Below are positions 17,077 to 26,500 of a stretch of DNA of 48,563 bases, in pieces. The DNA comes from Clostridia bacterium (GTDB taxonomy: Bacteria; Bacillota; Clostridia; TANB77; CAG-465): positions 1-48,563 of the forward strand of contig CAAHEI010000082.1 of assembly GCA_900772475.1 (NCBI GenBank), read 5' to 3'. The notes under the pieces are model-generated. The model worked only from the letters and a program-made list of their open reading frames with translations, did not search any database and had not been told where the DNA came from. The position numbers and the translations under genes are program-made. Position 1 is the stretch's first letter; every line of letters starts with the position of its first letter.

Positions 17077-17771
17077 CTAAAGATTTCCTATACAAGAAGC
17101 CATATATTTAATAAGATTATCTAAAAAAACAATATCTTTTATATTATTTCTATTTATTACATCTTTTTTTAAAGCAACCTCTTTTATATCATTTAAATAA
17201 TTAATCATTAAATTTTCATTATCTCTCATATTAATCAGCATTGGCATGCCACCATACTTTAGGTATTTATCGAATTTTTCATATTTGTCCTCATTATTAC
17301 TGAAAGAATATTCCTTTAAAAAAACTCTTTAAAAGAAAAAGGATAAATTTTTATAGTTAATACTCTACCAGCAAGTAATGTAGTAAGCACTGAAGATAAC
17401 AAATACGCATTTGAACCTGTTATGTATATATCGCAATCTATATCTACTAATAGTGAATTAACGGCTTTTTCCCATTTTTCTACATTTTAAACTTCATCTA
17501 ATAATATATAGTTTTTGCTTTCACTAATATTATTCTTTATATAATTATATAAGTCTTCGTAATTTTTGATTTGATACCAATCTGCACTTTAAAAATTCAT
17601 ATATATAATATTCTTCTTTTGAATACCTTGAGAAATAAGATACTCCTTATATTGTAATAATAATGTACTTTCTCCACTTCTTCTAACTCCAGTTATTACA
17701 TTTATTAAATTTAAATATTTACTTTCTATTAATTGATTTAAATATTTTTCTCTTTTAAGCATTGTAATCAC
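17077..17771 (-). pseudogene. Decayed AAA ATPase (AAA_14/DUF4143 type)
   Basis: From ATG 17771 the sequence reads as an N-terminal ATPase of the AAA_14/DUF4143 group, with Walker A GVRRSGESTLL (the essential Lys is Glu). Reading on in the same frame crosses a TAA after MNF and another in the Walker B region (ILLDEV then stop, where Gln is usual). It passes ITGSNAYLLS and AGRVLTIKIYPFSFKEFF, then needs one extra T in a T7 run to continue as LKEYSFSNN and KYLKYGGMPMLIN. It stops early at 17077, far short of the roughly 400 aa normal for the family. Several independent lesions make this a real pseudogene. Confidence 0.85.
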
Positions 17772-18027
17772 TTCTAAAAAAATTATACACTATGCAATTC
17801 TAAAAATCAAATTTTACGGTTAAAAACGTAAAACTTTGTAAAATTTTAAGTTTTACGGCTTTAATATAAATGCAATGATGAAAGGCAATAATTTATTAAG
17901 TATACTATTATATCTACTATCTAATCAAAATATATATTTTAATTTAAGTTTTAAACACAGTAATACAAAATTGAAAAATAAAGCTATTAAAGCTATTAAT
18001 TCTATTAAATTTTAAAAACTAAAGTAG
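17772..18027. other. AT-rich gap with CGTAAAA inverted repeats
   Basis: No gene. TTTTACG (17812-17818) and CGTAAAA (17827-17833) form one inverted pair. CGTAAAACTT (17827-17836) and AAGTTTTACG (17848-17857) form a perfect 10-bp pair. They sit 40-90 bp upstream of the ATPase pseudogene and look like a former operator cluster. Confidence 0.4.
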
Positions 18028-18078
18028 AAAAAAATGGGAAAATAACACCATTCAAAAAAAATTGAACAGTGCTATTTT
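18028..18078 (-). terminator. Terminator after tRNA-Cys
   Basis: 17-bp stem with some G-U pairs (minus-strand arms AAAATAGCACTGTTCAA and TTGAATGGTGTTATTTT), followed by a T7 run. Confidence 0.75.
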
Positions 18079-18096
18079 AATGTATTTATAAATTAT

Positions 18097-18170
18097 TGGA
18101 GGCGCCTATCAGAATCGAACTGATGATCAGAGTTTTGCAGACTCGTGCCTTACCGCTTGGCTAAGGCGCC
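18097..18170 (-). tRNA. tRNA-Cys (anticodon GCA)
   Basis: Cloverleaf with acceptor GGCGCCT/AGGCGCC, anticodon loop CTGCAAA, T-loop GTTCGATTC, discriminator U and encoded CCA. Last gene of the tRNA cluster. Confidence 0.95.
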
Positions 18171-18220
18171 TTATACTAAATATATATTAAGTATAAGAAA
18201 ATTTATTACACTTTTTTATA

Positions 18221-18247
18221 TAAAAATAAGGATTATAAATAATCCCT
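18221..18247 (-). terminator. Probable terminator after tRNA-Gly
   Basis: AGGGATTAT/ATAATCCTT hairpin followed by a T-rich tail on the minus strand, between tRNA-Gly and tRNA-Cys. Confidence 0.5.
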
Positions 18248-18258
18248 ATTAAAATAAA

Positions 18259-18334
18259 TGGAGCGGAAAACGGGGCTCAAACCCGCGACCTTCGCCTTGG
18301 CAAGGCGACGCTCTATCAACTGAGCTATTTCCGC
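18259..18334 (-). tRNA. tRNA-Gly (anticodon GCC)
   Basis: Acceptor GCGGAAA/TTTCCGC, anticodon loop with GCC, CCA encoded. Its 5' end directly abuts the CCA of tRNA-Phe with no spacer. Confidence 0.95.
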
Positions 18335-18410
<76 letters not shown>

Positions 18411-18451
18411 ATAAACACTAAGCATAATATGGATTAACATTAACTTAAAGT

Positions 18452-18480
18452 ATAATATCATAATAGCAACTGTTTGTCAA
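18452..18480 (-). promoter_or_regulatory. Promoter of the tRNA-Phe/Gly unit
   Basis: Minus strand TTGACA (18480-18475), 17-bp spacer, TATTAT (18457-18452). Confidence 0.85.
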
Positions 18481-18532
18481 TTACTTTAATGAAAATTACA
18501 AAAAATAAGCAAATTAAAATTATGCTATTATT

Positions 18533-18559
18533 AAAAAAAGAGATGATTTATTTCACCTC
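18533..18559 (-). terminator. Terminator after tRNA-Asp
   Basis: GAGGTGA/TCATCTC stem, 6-base loop, then T7 on the minus strand. It separates the Val-Asp and Phe-Gly transcripts. Confidence 0.85.
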
Positions 18560-18575
18560 ATTTATCACCATAATT

Positions 18576-18652
18576 TGGCGACCCGAATGGGGCTCGAACC
18601 CACGACCTCTAGCGTGACAGGCTAGCGTTCTAACCAACTGAACTACCGGGCC
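18576..18652 (-). tRNA. tRNA-Asp (anticodon GTC)
   Basis: 77 nt cloverleaf, anticodon loop CTGTCAC, discriminator G, CCA encoded. Second gene of the Val-Asp unit. Confidence 0.95.
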
Positions 18653-18663
18653 AAAAAAATAAG

Positions 18664-18739
18664 TGGTGGGCACTACAGGGCTCGAACCTGTGACCCCCTG
18701 CTTGTAAGGCAGATGCTCTCCCAGCTGAGCTAAGCGCCC
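18664..18739 (-). tRNA. tRNA-Val (anticodon TAC)
   Basis: Acceptor GGGCGCT/AGTGCCC, anticodon loop with TAC, discriminator A, CCA encoded. First gene of the cluster. Confidence 0.95.
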
Positions 18740-18759
18740 ACTTCCTGATGACAGAAATA

Positions 18760-18788
18760 ATTATATCTTAAAATAATATATTTGTCAA
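18760..18788 (-). promoter_or_regulatory. Consensus promoter of the tRNA-Val/Asp unit
   Basis: Minus strand TTGACA (18788-18783), 17-bp spacer, TATAAT (18765-18760): full consensus boxes. A phased A-tract array lies directly upstream. Confidence 0.9.
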
Positions 18789-18791
18789 CAC

Positions 18792-18842
18792 TTTTTTTTG
18801 TTTTTTTTATTTTTTTTGTTTTTTTGTTTTTTTTATTTTTTT
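18792..18842 (-). promoter_or_regulatory. Phased A-tract array acting as probable UP element
   Basis: On the plus strand six T runs of 8, 8, 8, 7, 8 and 7 bases are separated by single G or A bases. On the minus strand this is an A-tract array immediately upstream of the tRNA -35 box. Such A-rich DNA binds the RNA polymerase alpha subunit and bends DNA; its role here is inferred. Confidence 0.6.
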
Positions 18843-18931
18843 ATTTGCAAAATTTTCATTGTCAATGCAACATCTTTTTTCTAAAAAATGTTGTCATATT
18901 CTCGTTATATATTTTTGACTTAAGTTATTAT

Positions 18932-19303
18932 TTAACCAACTTTTTTACGCTTTAAATATTTAAATTCAAACTCTATTAAGAGCTTTAGAGCCTTATTTTC
19001 ATAGCTTTTTGACCTGTTCTACTTTTCTTCTATAAAAACTTTAATGTATGATTTCCTTAAAATAATATCTACAAAATTAAGTCTATATTTTACTATTAAA
19101 GTCTTAACAATAAATTTAACTATTGCAAATTAATTTTATAATTTCAAAGGTATATTTCTATTCATTTTTTCATTTAATTAATTATTTATTTTTTCTTTAA
19201 TTTAATTTATTTACTTTTTTTAATTTATTAAATCCTTTTACATATGTAGTTACACCATCAATACTAATAAGTGAAAAATTTATTGCTAAAAAATATCGGT
19301 TTT
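18932..19303 (-). pseudogene. Possible decayed coding remnants in a gene-free gap
   Basis: The 18.84-19.36 kb gap has no intact gene. Two minus-strand stretches are unusually open for such AT-rich DNA. 19303-19201 reads NRYFLAINFSLI and onward to KKVNKLN. 19128-18932 runs about 65 codons with one internal stop and ends EFKYLKRKKVG. Neither matches a family I know. They may be worn-down gene ends or chance. Confidence 0.25.
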
Positions 19304-19342
19304 AATTTAAATATTATATAAGCTTTGTATTTTTTCAACTAA

Positions 19343-19379
19343 AGTAACAAACACACTTATAAGTATTTATTTTGTTACT
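19343..19379 (-). terminator. Hairpin overlapping the end of the 145-aa gene
   Basis: AGTAACAAA/TTTGTTACT 9-bp perfect stem that includes the last codons and stop. The T tail is weak (TTTAGTT). Confidence 0.45.
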
Positions 19380-19804
19380 CTTTTTTTTATTACACCTGTT
19401 GTATTTATATAAAAGTCATGTTTTTTTAATATATTATTTACATCTTCTTTTATATCAAAAATGTCAAAGCAATTAATGATGAATCCTTCACTTTCGTTTA
19501 GATCAATATATTTATTTACTTTAGATATAAATTCTTCCTTTCCATTTACTACAAAAACAAATTTTTCATAATCATAGTCATTTACAATTTTCTCATTTAA
19601 CCACTCTGTATAAAAAACTTTATCATTCATTCTTTTGTAGAATTTGCTAATTATATTTTTTATTTTTTTCCTTTCACTTACTTCATTTTTTTCATTAATG
19701 TATATTACCTTAACATTCTCAAGTTCATTATTTATAAAATTATTTGCAATTATATATGAATGAGTTGAGTTTACAGTAAAGCAACATAATTTAATTTTTT
19801 TCAT
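19367..19804 (-). CDS. Hypothetical 145-aa protein
   Basis: ATG 19804 with AGGGGGAG upstream and a consensus-like promoter (19830-19858), so it is a real gene. The protein is soluble, Lys/Asn/Ile-rich, with a predicted alternating alpha/beta character (KIKLCCFTVNSTH, VKVIYIN, KFVFVVNGKEEF). I recognise no family. A small nucleotide- or ligand-binding fold is conceivable, but nothing in the sequence proves it. It is convergent with the decayed region and divergent from spoIIR. Confidence 0.6.
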   Translation of the reverse strand: MKKIKLCCFTVNSTHSYIIANNFINNELENVKVIYINEKNEVSERKKIKNIISKFYKRMNDKVFYTEWLNEKIVNDYDYEKFVFVVNGKEEFISKVNKYIDLNESEGFIINCFDIFDIKEDVNNILKKHDFYINTTGVIKKRVTK

Positions 19805-19829
19805 CTTTTGTACTCCCCCTTATAGCTTA

Positions 19830-19858
19830 ATTTTATCACCAAAAATTATTAAAGTCAA
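19830..19858 (-). promoter_or_regulatory. Promoter of the 145-aa gene
   Basis: Minus strand TTGACT (19858-19853), 17-bp spacer, TAAAAT (19835-19830). Confidence 0.75.
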
Positions 19859-19927
19859 TTTCTAATTTTAGCACATTTTGCTTTGTTTTGTAGAATTATA
19901 AAATTTATAATCGACATAATTTTCACT

Positions 19928-19957
19928 TTGACAAATTGTATTTTTATTAGATAATAC
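19928..19957 (+). promoter_or_regulatory. Possible promoter upstream of spoIIR
   Basis: TTGACA at 19928-19933, then ATAATA (17-bp spacer) or TAATAC (18-bp spacer). spoIIR is normally sigma-F dependent in Bacillus; I could not see a convincing sigma-F promoter here. Confidence 0.4.
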
Positions 19958-20017
19958 TAGACAAAATACTCATGTATGTATTGCTATAAACAACCAATAC
20001 TATTTACAGGTGATAAT

Positions 20018-20596
20018 ATGAAACAAAAACATATAACTTTATTTATAGCAATTTTTTTATTTATAATATTAAATACAATTGTTGCATTTAATATATACAA
20101 AACAGAATATATATCAAAAGATATTTTTAGATTACACATAATAGCAAATAGTAATAGTATTGAAGATCAAATAATAAAATTTAAAATAGATTCAAAAATT
20201 CAAAAATATATAAAAACTTTAAATTGCAAAAACAAAAAGGAATTAAAAGAAAATATTGAAAAAAATAAAAACACAATATTACAAATTGCCAATAATACTA
20301 TACTTGAGAATAATAAAAAATATTATTCAACTATAAAACTTGGAAAAATATCATATAAAAAAAAGGATAATATGCAAATACAAATGTATGGTGGTACTTA
20401 TGATAGTGCAAGTATTATACTAGGAGATGGCAACGGTAAAAATATTTGGAGCATAATATTCCCAAATAACAAAACTCTAAATAAAATTAAAGAATTAGAT
20501 ACAATAATACCAGGATTATCTAATATATATGCTGAAAATCCAAAGAAAGAAAAGCAAGTTCAATCTATTATTATTAATTTAATTAAAAATAACTAA
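20018..20596 (+). CDS. spoIIR: Stage II sporulation protein R (SpoIIR-like)
   Basis: 192 aa from ATG 20018, chosen because AGGTGA stands just upstream; the frame could extend 14 codons further without a ribosome site. A signal-anchor helix (about 6-24) is followed by FRLHIIANSNSIEDQ, the family signature, and YGGTYDSASIILGDGNGKNIW near the C-terminus. In Bacillus SpoIIR is made in the forespore, exported, and triggers SpoIIGA to process pro-sigma-E in the mother cell. The Cys and Trp block often found at the end (WWCVLFPP) is reduced to IWSIIFPN. This is a strong marker of endospore formation. Confidence 0.85.
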   Translation: MKQKHITLFIAIFLFIILNTIVAFNIYKTEYISKDIFRLHIIANSNSIEDQIIKFKIDSKIQKYIKTLNCKNKKELKENIEKNKNTILQIANNTILENNKKYYSTIKLGKISYKKKDNMQIQMYGGTYDSASIILGDGNGKNIWSIIFPNNKTLNKIKELDTIIPGLSNIYAENPKKEKQVQSIIINLIKNN

Positions 20597-20641
20597 TATT
20601 ACCATAAAATTTAAAATACATCAATTTAAAATTTAATATAT

Positions 20642-20675
20642 AAAAATACAGTATTTATTAATATGCTGTATTTTT
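20642..20675. terminator. Bidirectional terminator between spoIIR and the DUF378 gene
   Basis: AAAAATACAG/CTGTATTTTT stem with an AT-rich loop; T runs on both strands. Confidence 0.75.
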
Positions 20676-20689
20676 ATATAAATAAATTT

Positions 20690-20890
20690 TTATTCTTCGC
20701 CTAGTCTTCCAAAGAAAGTAAGCGACCAAAGCCCTGCAATACCTACAATTGTAAATATTATTCTACTTAATATTGATGTCATTCCTCCAAAAAATGTACT
20801 TACAATGTCAAATTGAAATAATCCAACTAATGCCCAGTTTAATGCACCAATTACAACTAGAATTAAAGCTATATAATTTAACGCTTTCAT
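20690..20890 (-). CDS. DUF378 small membrane protein
   Basis: 66 aa from ATG 20890, which has AGGAGG upstream; the open frame reaching 20959 includes a poly-A run and is not credible as start. Two hydrophobic helices with LNYIALILVVIGALNWALVG and IIFTIVGIAGLW, the DUF378 (YuzA-like) pattern. An inner-membrane protein of unknown function. A 13-14 base T run lies just upstream (20940-20953). Confidence 0.85.
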   Translation of the reverse strand: MKALNYIALILVVIGALNWALVGLFQFDIVSTFFGGMTSILSRIIFTIVGIAGLWSLTFFGRLGEE

Positions 20891-20989
20891 AATCAACCTC
20901 CTAACAGAACAATTAAATTGTCTAATTATATCTTGTGTATTTTTTTTTTTTTTATACAAAAATATAATCGAGTAGAGGGAATTGGATAT

Positions 20990-21409
20990 GCATTGCTGAA
21001 GTATCTGCTATTCTCCAAAAGCTTTTCCTCGTCACATTATATCCTCGTGCAACATCTTCCGATATCCCAAGTTTAACTAGATTTTCTATTTTGATTTTAC
21101 ATTTCTTCCATTACTTCAAATAGCACAATCTTATTCTTCTTCGCATCACCAGAAAACAGCAACCTTCCTCTCATATATCTGCAACATTTACTGTATAAGT
21201 ATCGAATAGTTATTAGGTCTTTGCTCTGCTTAGCAGGGTCACCCAACTCAATTCAGCCTTATATGTGATTTTTCTGTTCGTCAGACGACTTTAAATTCTT
21301 TTAGGTTCCACCTCACGATGTACATCCCTGTCATTTACTAACAATTCACCCCCATCAGGCACTGTAAAATGGACTTTCACCATCAAGTTGCTGTCCATGC
21401 TAGGCACAC
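20990..21409 (-). mobile_element. Group II intron remnant (5' RNA domain plus reverse transcriptase tail)
   Basis: On the minus strand GTGTGCC at 21409 opens a sequence with GGTGAAAGTCC and GTGAGGTGGAA blocks typical of domain I of bacterial group II introns. It runs to about 21165. It then jumps to the very C-terminus of an intron reverse transcriptase/maturase: RRRIRLCYLK, a stop, then WKKCKIKIENLVKLGIS and VTRKSFWRIADTSAMH (21143 to about 20993). Nearly the whole enzyme and RNA domains IV-VI are missing, so it is dead. It sits just after a terminator-like hairpin (21418-21447), the target preference of class C introns. Confidence 0.8.
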
Positions 21410-21417
21410 CGCTAAAT

Positions 21418-21447
21418 ACACAGGTACTGAAAAATATGTACCTGTGT
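21418..21447 (-). repeat. Hairpin at the group II intron insertion site
   Basis: ACACAGGTAC/GTACCTGTGT perfect 10-bp stem, 8 bases before the intron 5' end. It acts as the second terminator-like structure behind the SpoU gene. Confidence 0.6.
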
Positions 21448-21464
21448 GTTGTATAAATATAAAT

Positions 21465-21498
21465 ATCTAACATATATCAAAAATGATATGTGTTAGAT
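21465..21498 (-). terminator. Terminator-like hairpin after the SpoU methyltransferase gene
   Basis: ATCTAACAYATATCA-type 15-bp stem with one G-U pair and a 4-base loop, followed by an AT-rich tail on the minus strand. Confidence 0.55.
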
Positions 21499-21526
21499 TA
21501 TAATATGATTTTTTTAATTTTTTACG

Positions 21527-22318
21527 TTATTTTTTAAATTGCTTATATAAAATTATTGAAGTAGCTACCGCAACATTTAAAGATTCTGTACTTCCAGTCA
21601 TAGGAATTTTTATAAAATAATCACATATATTTTCTATATCTTTACTTATTCCATTTGCTTCGTTTCCAATTACAAAAACACTTTTTTTTAAAAAATCAAA
21701 TTTTTCAATAGACATACTCTTATCATTTAAGGTAGTTCCAACAATATTAAATCCTTTATTTTTTAGTCTTTCTATCTTTTTTATATCATCGACATAAATG
21801 ATTTTTTCTCTTAGAATCGATCCCATAGTCGATCTAAGCACTTTAGGTGAATATACATCTGCTGTACCTTGAGTACATATAATCTGGTGTATTCCAAATG
21901 CATCAGCAGATCTTATTATTGTTCCCAAATTTCCTTGATCTTGTACTCTATCTAATACCAATATATTATCTTCCATGGTGATATTAAAATCATTTGAATA
22001 TTCAAGTACTGCAAGTATACCCTGGGGTGTTTTAGTATCCGTTAAAGATTCAAATACATATTTTGAAAACGATACAGCATACTCTTTCATTCTTATCTTA
22101 TTTAAGAGCTGTTTTCCACCATTTGCTCTAAGTAATAATTCTTCAGAATAAGCGATAAACTTTAAGTTTATCGCTCCTTTCTTTTCTATAACTTCATTTA
22201 CAACCTTAATTCCCTCTAAATAAAAGCATTTACTTAGAATTCTAGCTTTCTTACCATTTAAACTTCTTATAAACCTTGCTTTGTCATTAGATCTACTAGT
22301 TATAGTTTCTTCTCTCAT
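21527..22318 (-). CDS. TrmH/SpoU-family RNA 2'-O-ribose methyltransferase
   Basis: 263 aa. An N-terminal substrate-binding region is followed by the SPOUT knot with all three motifs: DRVQDQGNLGTIIRSADAFG, FVIGNEANGIS and IPMTGSTESLNVAVATSI. It transfers a methyl group from SAM to a ribose in rRNA or tRNA; the exact target cannot be read. It starts 2 bp after the stop of the PrsA-like gene, with its ribosome site inside that gene, so it is the last gene of that operon. Confidence 0.9.
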   Translation of the reverse strand: MREETITSRSNDKARFIRSLNGKKARILSKCFYLEGIKVVNEVIEKKGAINLKFIAYSEELLLRANGGKQLLNKIRMKEYAVSFSKYVFESLTDTKTPQGILAVLEYSNDFNITMEDNILVLDRVQDQGNLGTIIRSADAFGIHQIICTQGTADVYSPKVLRSTMGSILREKIIYVDDIKKIERLKNKGFNIVGTTLNDKSMSIEKFDFLKKSVFVIGNEANGISKDIENICDYFIKIPMTGSTESLNVAVATSIILYKQFKK

Positions 22319-22320
22319 AA

Positions 22321-23559
22321 CTATTCTCCTGTAGAAGAAGTTGAGTTCGTTGTAGAATCATCAGCTGTGGAAGTATCTTGCGTACTATTTGAATCTGTGT
22401 TGTTAGCATCTGTTGATGATTTTCCTGTAATTTGCTCAACCACCTTTTTTAGATTATCTGAATTAACTTTAAAATTCTTTTCCGTACTGATTTTATTGAT
22501 ATTATCATTTACATAATTTTCTCTATCATATTCATTTTTTGCTCTACCATTTTCAGTAATACTTGCAAGTTTAATTACATGATAACCATATGAACTTTCA
22601 ACTAATACAACATCACCAACTTGCATATTTTTTACAGCATTAGCATAACTTTCATCAGTTTGACCATCCATATATACTTTATAGACTCCTCCACTTTCTT
22701 TTGTTCCTGTATCTTCTGATAAATCTTTTGCTATTGTTGCAATATCTTCGCCATTTTTTACTCTTTGTAAAACTGCTTCTGCTTGAGATTTTTTATTTGC
22801 TTTTTCTTCATCAGATAGTGCTGTTCCACTGCTACTTGTTGTTTTAAACAAAACGTGATTTGTTTCATATGAATTTAAATTAGCACCTTCTTCATTCGCT
22901 TTTATATAGTTTAGTACTTCGTCATCATTTGCTTCAGCAACTTTTTTATCAATATAAGCACTTATTATCGCATCAGAGTAATATAAATTTTTCAATTGAT
23001 CAACATTAATATTTTGTTCTTTTAATTGCTTTAATTGATCTTCACTTTGGAATTGTTCATCAATTTCTTTTTTCCTATCTTCAGGAATAGTTACCCCTTC
23101 TTTTTTTGCTTCTTTTAATATTATTTCATCCAAAGCCGCCTTATTTGCTATTTGTTCTGGAATTATATCTTCAGAATATCCAAAATATGTAAGCATTGGT
23201 TGAAAAGTTTTATAATAAATTGTGTATTCTGACTTTGTAACTTTACCCCCATCATATGTAGCAACAGCAACCATATTTGTAGCATAAAAATAATAGCCAA
23301 ATATTCCAAATGCAATAACCAAAATAGCAACAATTAAAGAAATAATAACAACTTTTTCATTAACAGGTTTTTTAACTTTTTTTATATTTTCTACTTTGTT
23401 TTCTGTTTTTGCACCATTTTCAAGTTTTTCAGCTTGATTTTTTTCTTTCACTTCAATCTTAGCCTCAACTTTTTTTTCACTACTTTTCTTTTTAGTAGAC
23501 GTTTGTTTTTTTTCATTAACATCTTTTTTTACATCTTCTTTTTTTCCTTCTTTATTCAT
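22321..23559 (-). CDS. PrsA-like membrane-anchored peptidyl-prolyl isomerase (parvulin)
   Basis: 412 aa from ATG 23559 (AAAAGGGGAAG upstream); a longer frame to 23592 lies within mfd. The cytoplasmic N-terminus is extremely Lys/Glu-rich (about 1-80), then one membrane helix (VVIISLIVAILVIAFGIFGY). A SurA/PrsA-like chaperone part and a parvulin domain follow, with ETNHVLFKT, LSEDTGTKESGG and GDVVLVESSYGYHVIKL. The last 35 residues are Ser/Thr/Asp-rich. It should help fold exported proteins. It overlaps the end of mfd by 8 bp. It is anchored by a helix and lacks the lipobox of Bacillus PrsA. Confidence 0.85.
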   Translation of the reverse strand: MNKEGKKEDVKKDVNEKKQTSTKKKSSEKKVEAKIEVKEKNQAEKLENGAKTENKVENIKKVKKPVNEKVVIISLIVAILVIAFGIFGYYFYATNMVAVATYDGGKVTKSEYTIYYKTFQPMLTYFGYSEDIIPEQIANKAALDEIILKEAKKEGVTIPEDRKKEIDEQFQSEDQLKQLKEQNINVDQLKNLYYSDAIISAYIDKKVAEANDDEVLNYIKANEEGANLNSYETNHVLFKTTSSSGTALSDEEKANKKSQAEAVLQRVKNGEDIATIAKDLSEDTGTKESGGVYKVYMDGQTDESYANAVKNMQVGDVVLVESSYGYHVIKLASITENGRAKNEYDRENYVNDNINKISTEKNFKVNSDNLKKVVEQITGKSSTDANNTDSNSTQDTSTADDSTTNSTSSTGE

Positions 23560-26500
23560 CACTCTTCCCCTTTTCTTTTCTAAGCTTTTCAAGCTCTAAT
23601 TGTACACGAATTAGTATATCACTACGAACAAAATTTGTCAATTTAATTTTTAAATTATATGGTTCTATCTTTAAAATTTCACCAAATGAACATATTTTAG
23701 TTATTCCAAGCTTTCTAGCTTGATTTCTTATTTCAACAATTTTAATTAAATTTTCTGTCTCTTTAGGTAATTCACCATATCTATCTATAAGTTCATCAAT
23801 AACATCCAGCATCATATCTTTGTCTTTTATATCTGATATTTTTTGATACATATTTATTTTTTGAATTGGATCATTTATGTAATCATCACTAATATATGCA
23901 GAAACATTCAAATCTATTTTTATTTCCTGACCGATATTTTCAGTTTCATTAATATTATTTTTTTCTTTATTTACAGCCTTTTCAAGAAGTGATAAATACA
24001 TATCGTAACCAACCTTCAACATATGCCCGTGTTGTTCCTTTCCAAGCAAACTACCAGCTCCTCTTATTTCCAAATCTCTTAGTGCAATTTTAAATCCACT
24101 TCCAAACTCAGTAAAATCTCTGATTGCCCTTAATCTTTTTTCAGCCACTTCAGAAATTTGTCTATTCTTTTGGTAAGTTATATATGCATATGCAAGTCTA
24201 CTTGAACGTCCAACTCTTCCTCTTATTTGATAAAGTTGGGCAAGTCCTAATTTATCAGCATTTTCAACGATTAGTGTATTAGCATTAGGTATATCTATAC
24301 CTGATTCTAAAATAGATGTACATACTATTACGTCAAATTCATGATTTATAAACTTTAGCATTATGTCTTCAATCTGATGAGGTTCCATTTGACCATGAGC
24401 ATACTCAACTCTTGCACTTGGCACTAAACTTTTAACTTTATTTGCAAGTTCCTCTATTCCTTCAACTCTATTATTTAAATAAAATACCTGACCATCTCTT
24501 AACAATTCCTTTTCAATAGCCTCTTTAATTACTGTATCGTTATATTCCATAACATATGTATGAACAGGAATCCTTTCTAGTGGAGGCTCGCTTAACGTAC
24601 TCATTCCTCTAATTCCAACCATTGACATATGAAGTGTTCTTGGAATAGGTGTAGCTGTCATAGATAAAACATCCACCGTTTCTTTTATCTTCTTTATACT
24701 CTCTTTAGCTTTAACACCAAATCTATGTTCCTCATCTATTATTAAAAGTCCAAGATCATTAAAGAACACATCATTTGAAAGTATCCTATGAGTTCCTACT
24801 AATACATCAATTTTACCATCAACCAAATCCTTTAATATATCAGTTTGTTCTTTCTTTGTTTTGAACCTACTTAGCATCTCAACTCTTATTCCAAACTTTT
24901 CCATTCTTTCTTTAAAAGTACGATATTGTTGTAAACAAAGTACAGTTGTTGGAACTAAATATGCGACCTGTTTTTTATCCATAACAGCTTTAAAAGCAAC
25001 TCGAAGAGCAACTTCTGTCTTACCATAACCAACATCACCACAAAGTAGTCTATCCATCACTCTTGGAGATTCCATATCTTCTTTTATTTCAGATACGGCC
25101 TGCTTTTGGTCATCAGTTAAGTCGTATTTAAAAGATTCTTCAAACTCTTTTTGCCATGGAGTATCGGGAGAAAAAGTGTATCCTGGACTTTTTTCACGTT
25201 TTGCATAAAGTAATAAAAGCTCCTTTGCAATTTCTTCAACATGAGCAGTTACCTTCTTTTTAGTTTTTTCCCACTCTTTTGTACCAAGCGAATTAATCTT
25301 AGGTTTAGAATTATCATCACATACATATTTTTTAACTAAATCAAGTTGATTTATAGGTACATATAGAACACCATTATTTGCATATTCTATCTTTATATAA
25401 TCTTTTATAACATCTTGAACATTTATACTTGATATACCTTTATATATACCAATACCATAATTTTCATGTACGACAAGATCTCCAATTTTTAGATCTTCAA
25501 AACTTTCAATATCTGTTCCTTTTGAAAATTCTTTTCTAGTTTTTCTTTTTATGTTTGTACCACTTACTGGTTCAGCAATAACAACAAGATCCTGCATACT
25601 TGAATAAAATCCACCTGATATAGTACCATATGTAATATATACCTTTGAATTTTTTAAATTTTCCTCTCTCCAGATATTATCAAGTACCTCAACATTAACA
25701 TTATTATCTAAAAGAAAATTTTTAACTTGTTCTATTCTTATCTCACTTGGAAAGACTAAAAGTTTCTTTTTATTTTTCAATGTTTTTACATCATTAAGCA
25801 GTGTTTCAAAGGAACTTTTATAAAATAACATCTCCCTAGAATTAAAATCAAAAACTTTTCTATTTTTATTAATATTATTATTAAATACCTGTTTTTGCAT
25901 ATATATATTGGTAATTTTCGATACACGCTTCATTACATCATCATATGATATATATCTATTTGCAAAAGGAATATGCATATAGTTACGTTCTTCTAATATT
26001 TTTAAAGTTTCGCTATTTTCATAACATACACTATCTGCCTTTTTCTTACAGTCTTCTGGCTCATCTATATAAACATTATAATCTTTCAAATAATCGGTAA
26101 AAAAGCAAGGCTTTTTTACAATTAAATTAAAATATTTATCTACATAATTATCAAGAATACCATTTTTTATAAGTTCTATATCCTTACTAATATTTTCTTT
26201 TAAGTTACTATTTATATCTCCACTTTCTACAAGGTTTTCAAGATTTTTTGTTATATCATTTAATATTTCTGGAGTAATAACCATATCAGAAACACGAGAT
26301 ATTGAAACTTCCTTAAGGGATGTTACGCTTCTTTGTGTTAGTACATCAAATGTCCTTATACTATCAATGCAATCTCCAAAAAATTCAATCCTAACTGGCG
26401 TATCGTTTTCCACAGCAAAGACATCTATTATTCCTCCACGAACAGCAAATTGACCCTTTCCCTCAACACTATCTGACTTTTCATATCCGAAGATTAACCA

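Noticed and set aside
18789..18845. Repeated T-run array as a CRISPR or tandem-repeat locus
   Set aside because: Spacers are single bases and there is no unique spacer sequence; position fits a promoter-upstream A-tract element.
21291..21473. 60-aa minus-strand protein in the intron remnant
   Set aside because: It is a chance frame through the domain I RNA sequence and terminator hairpin, with no ribosome site.
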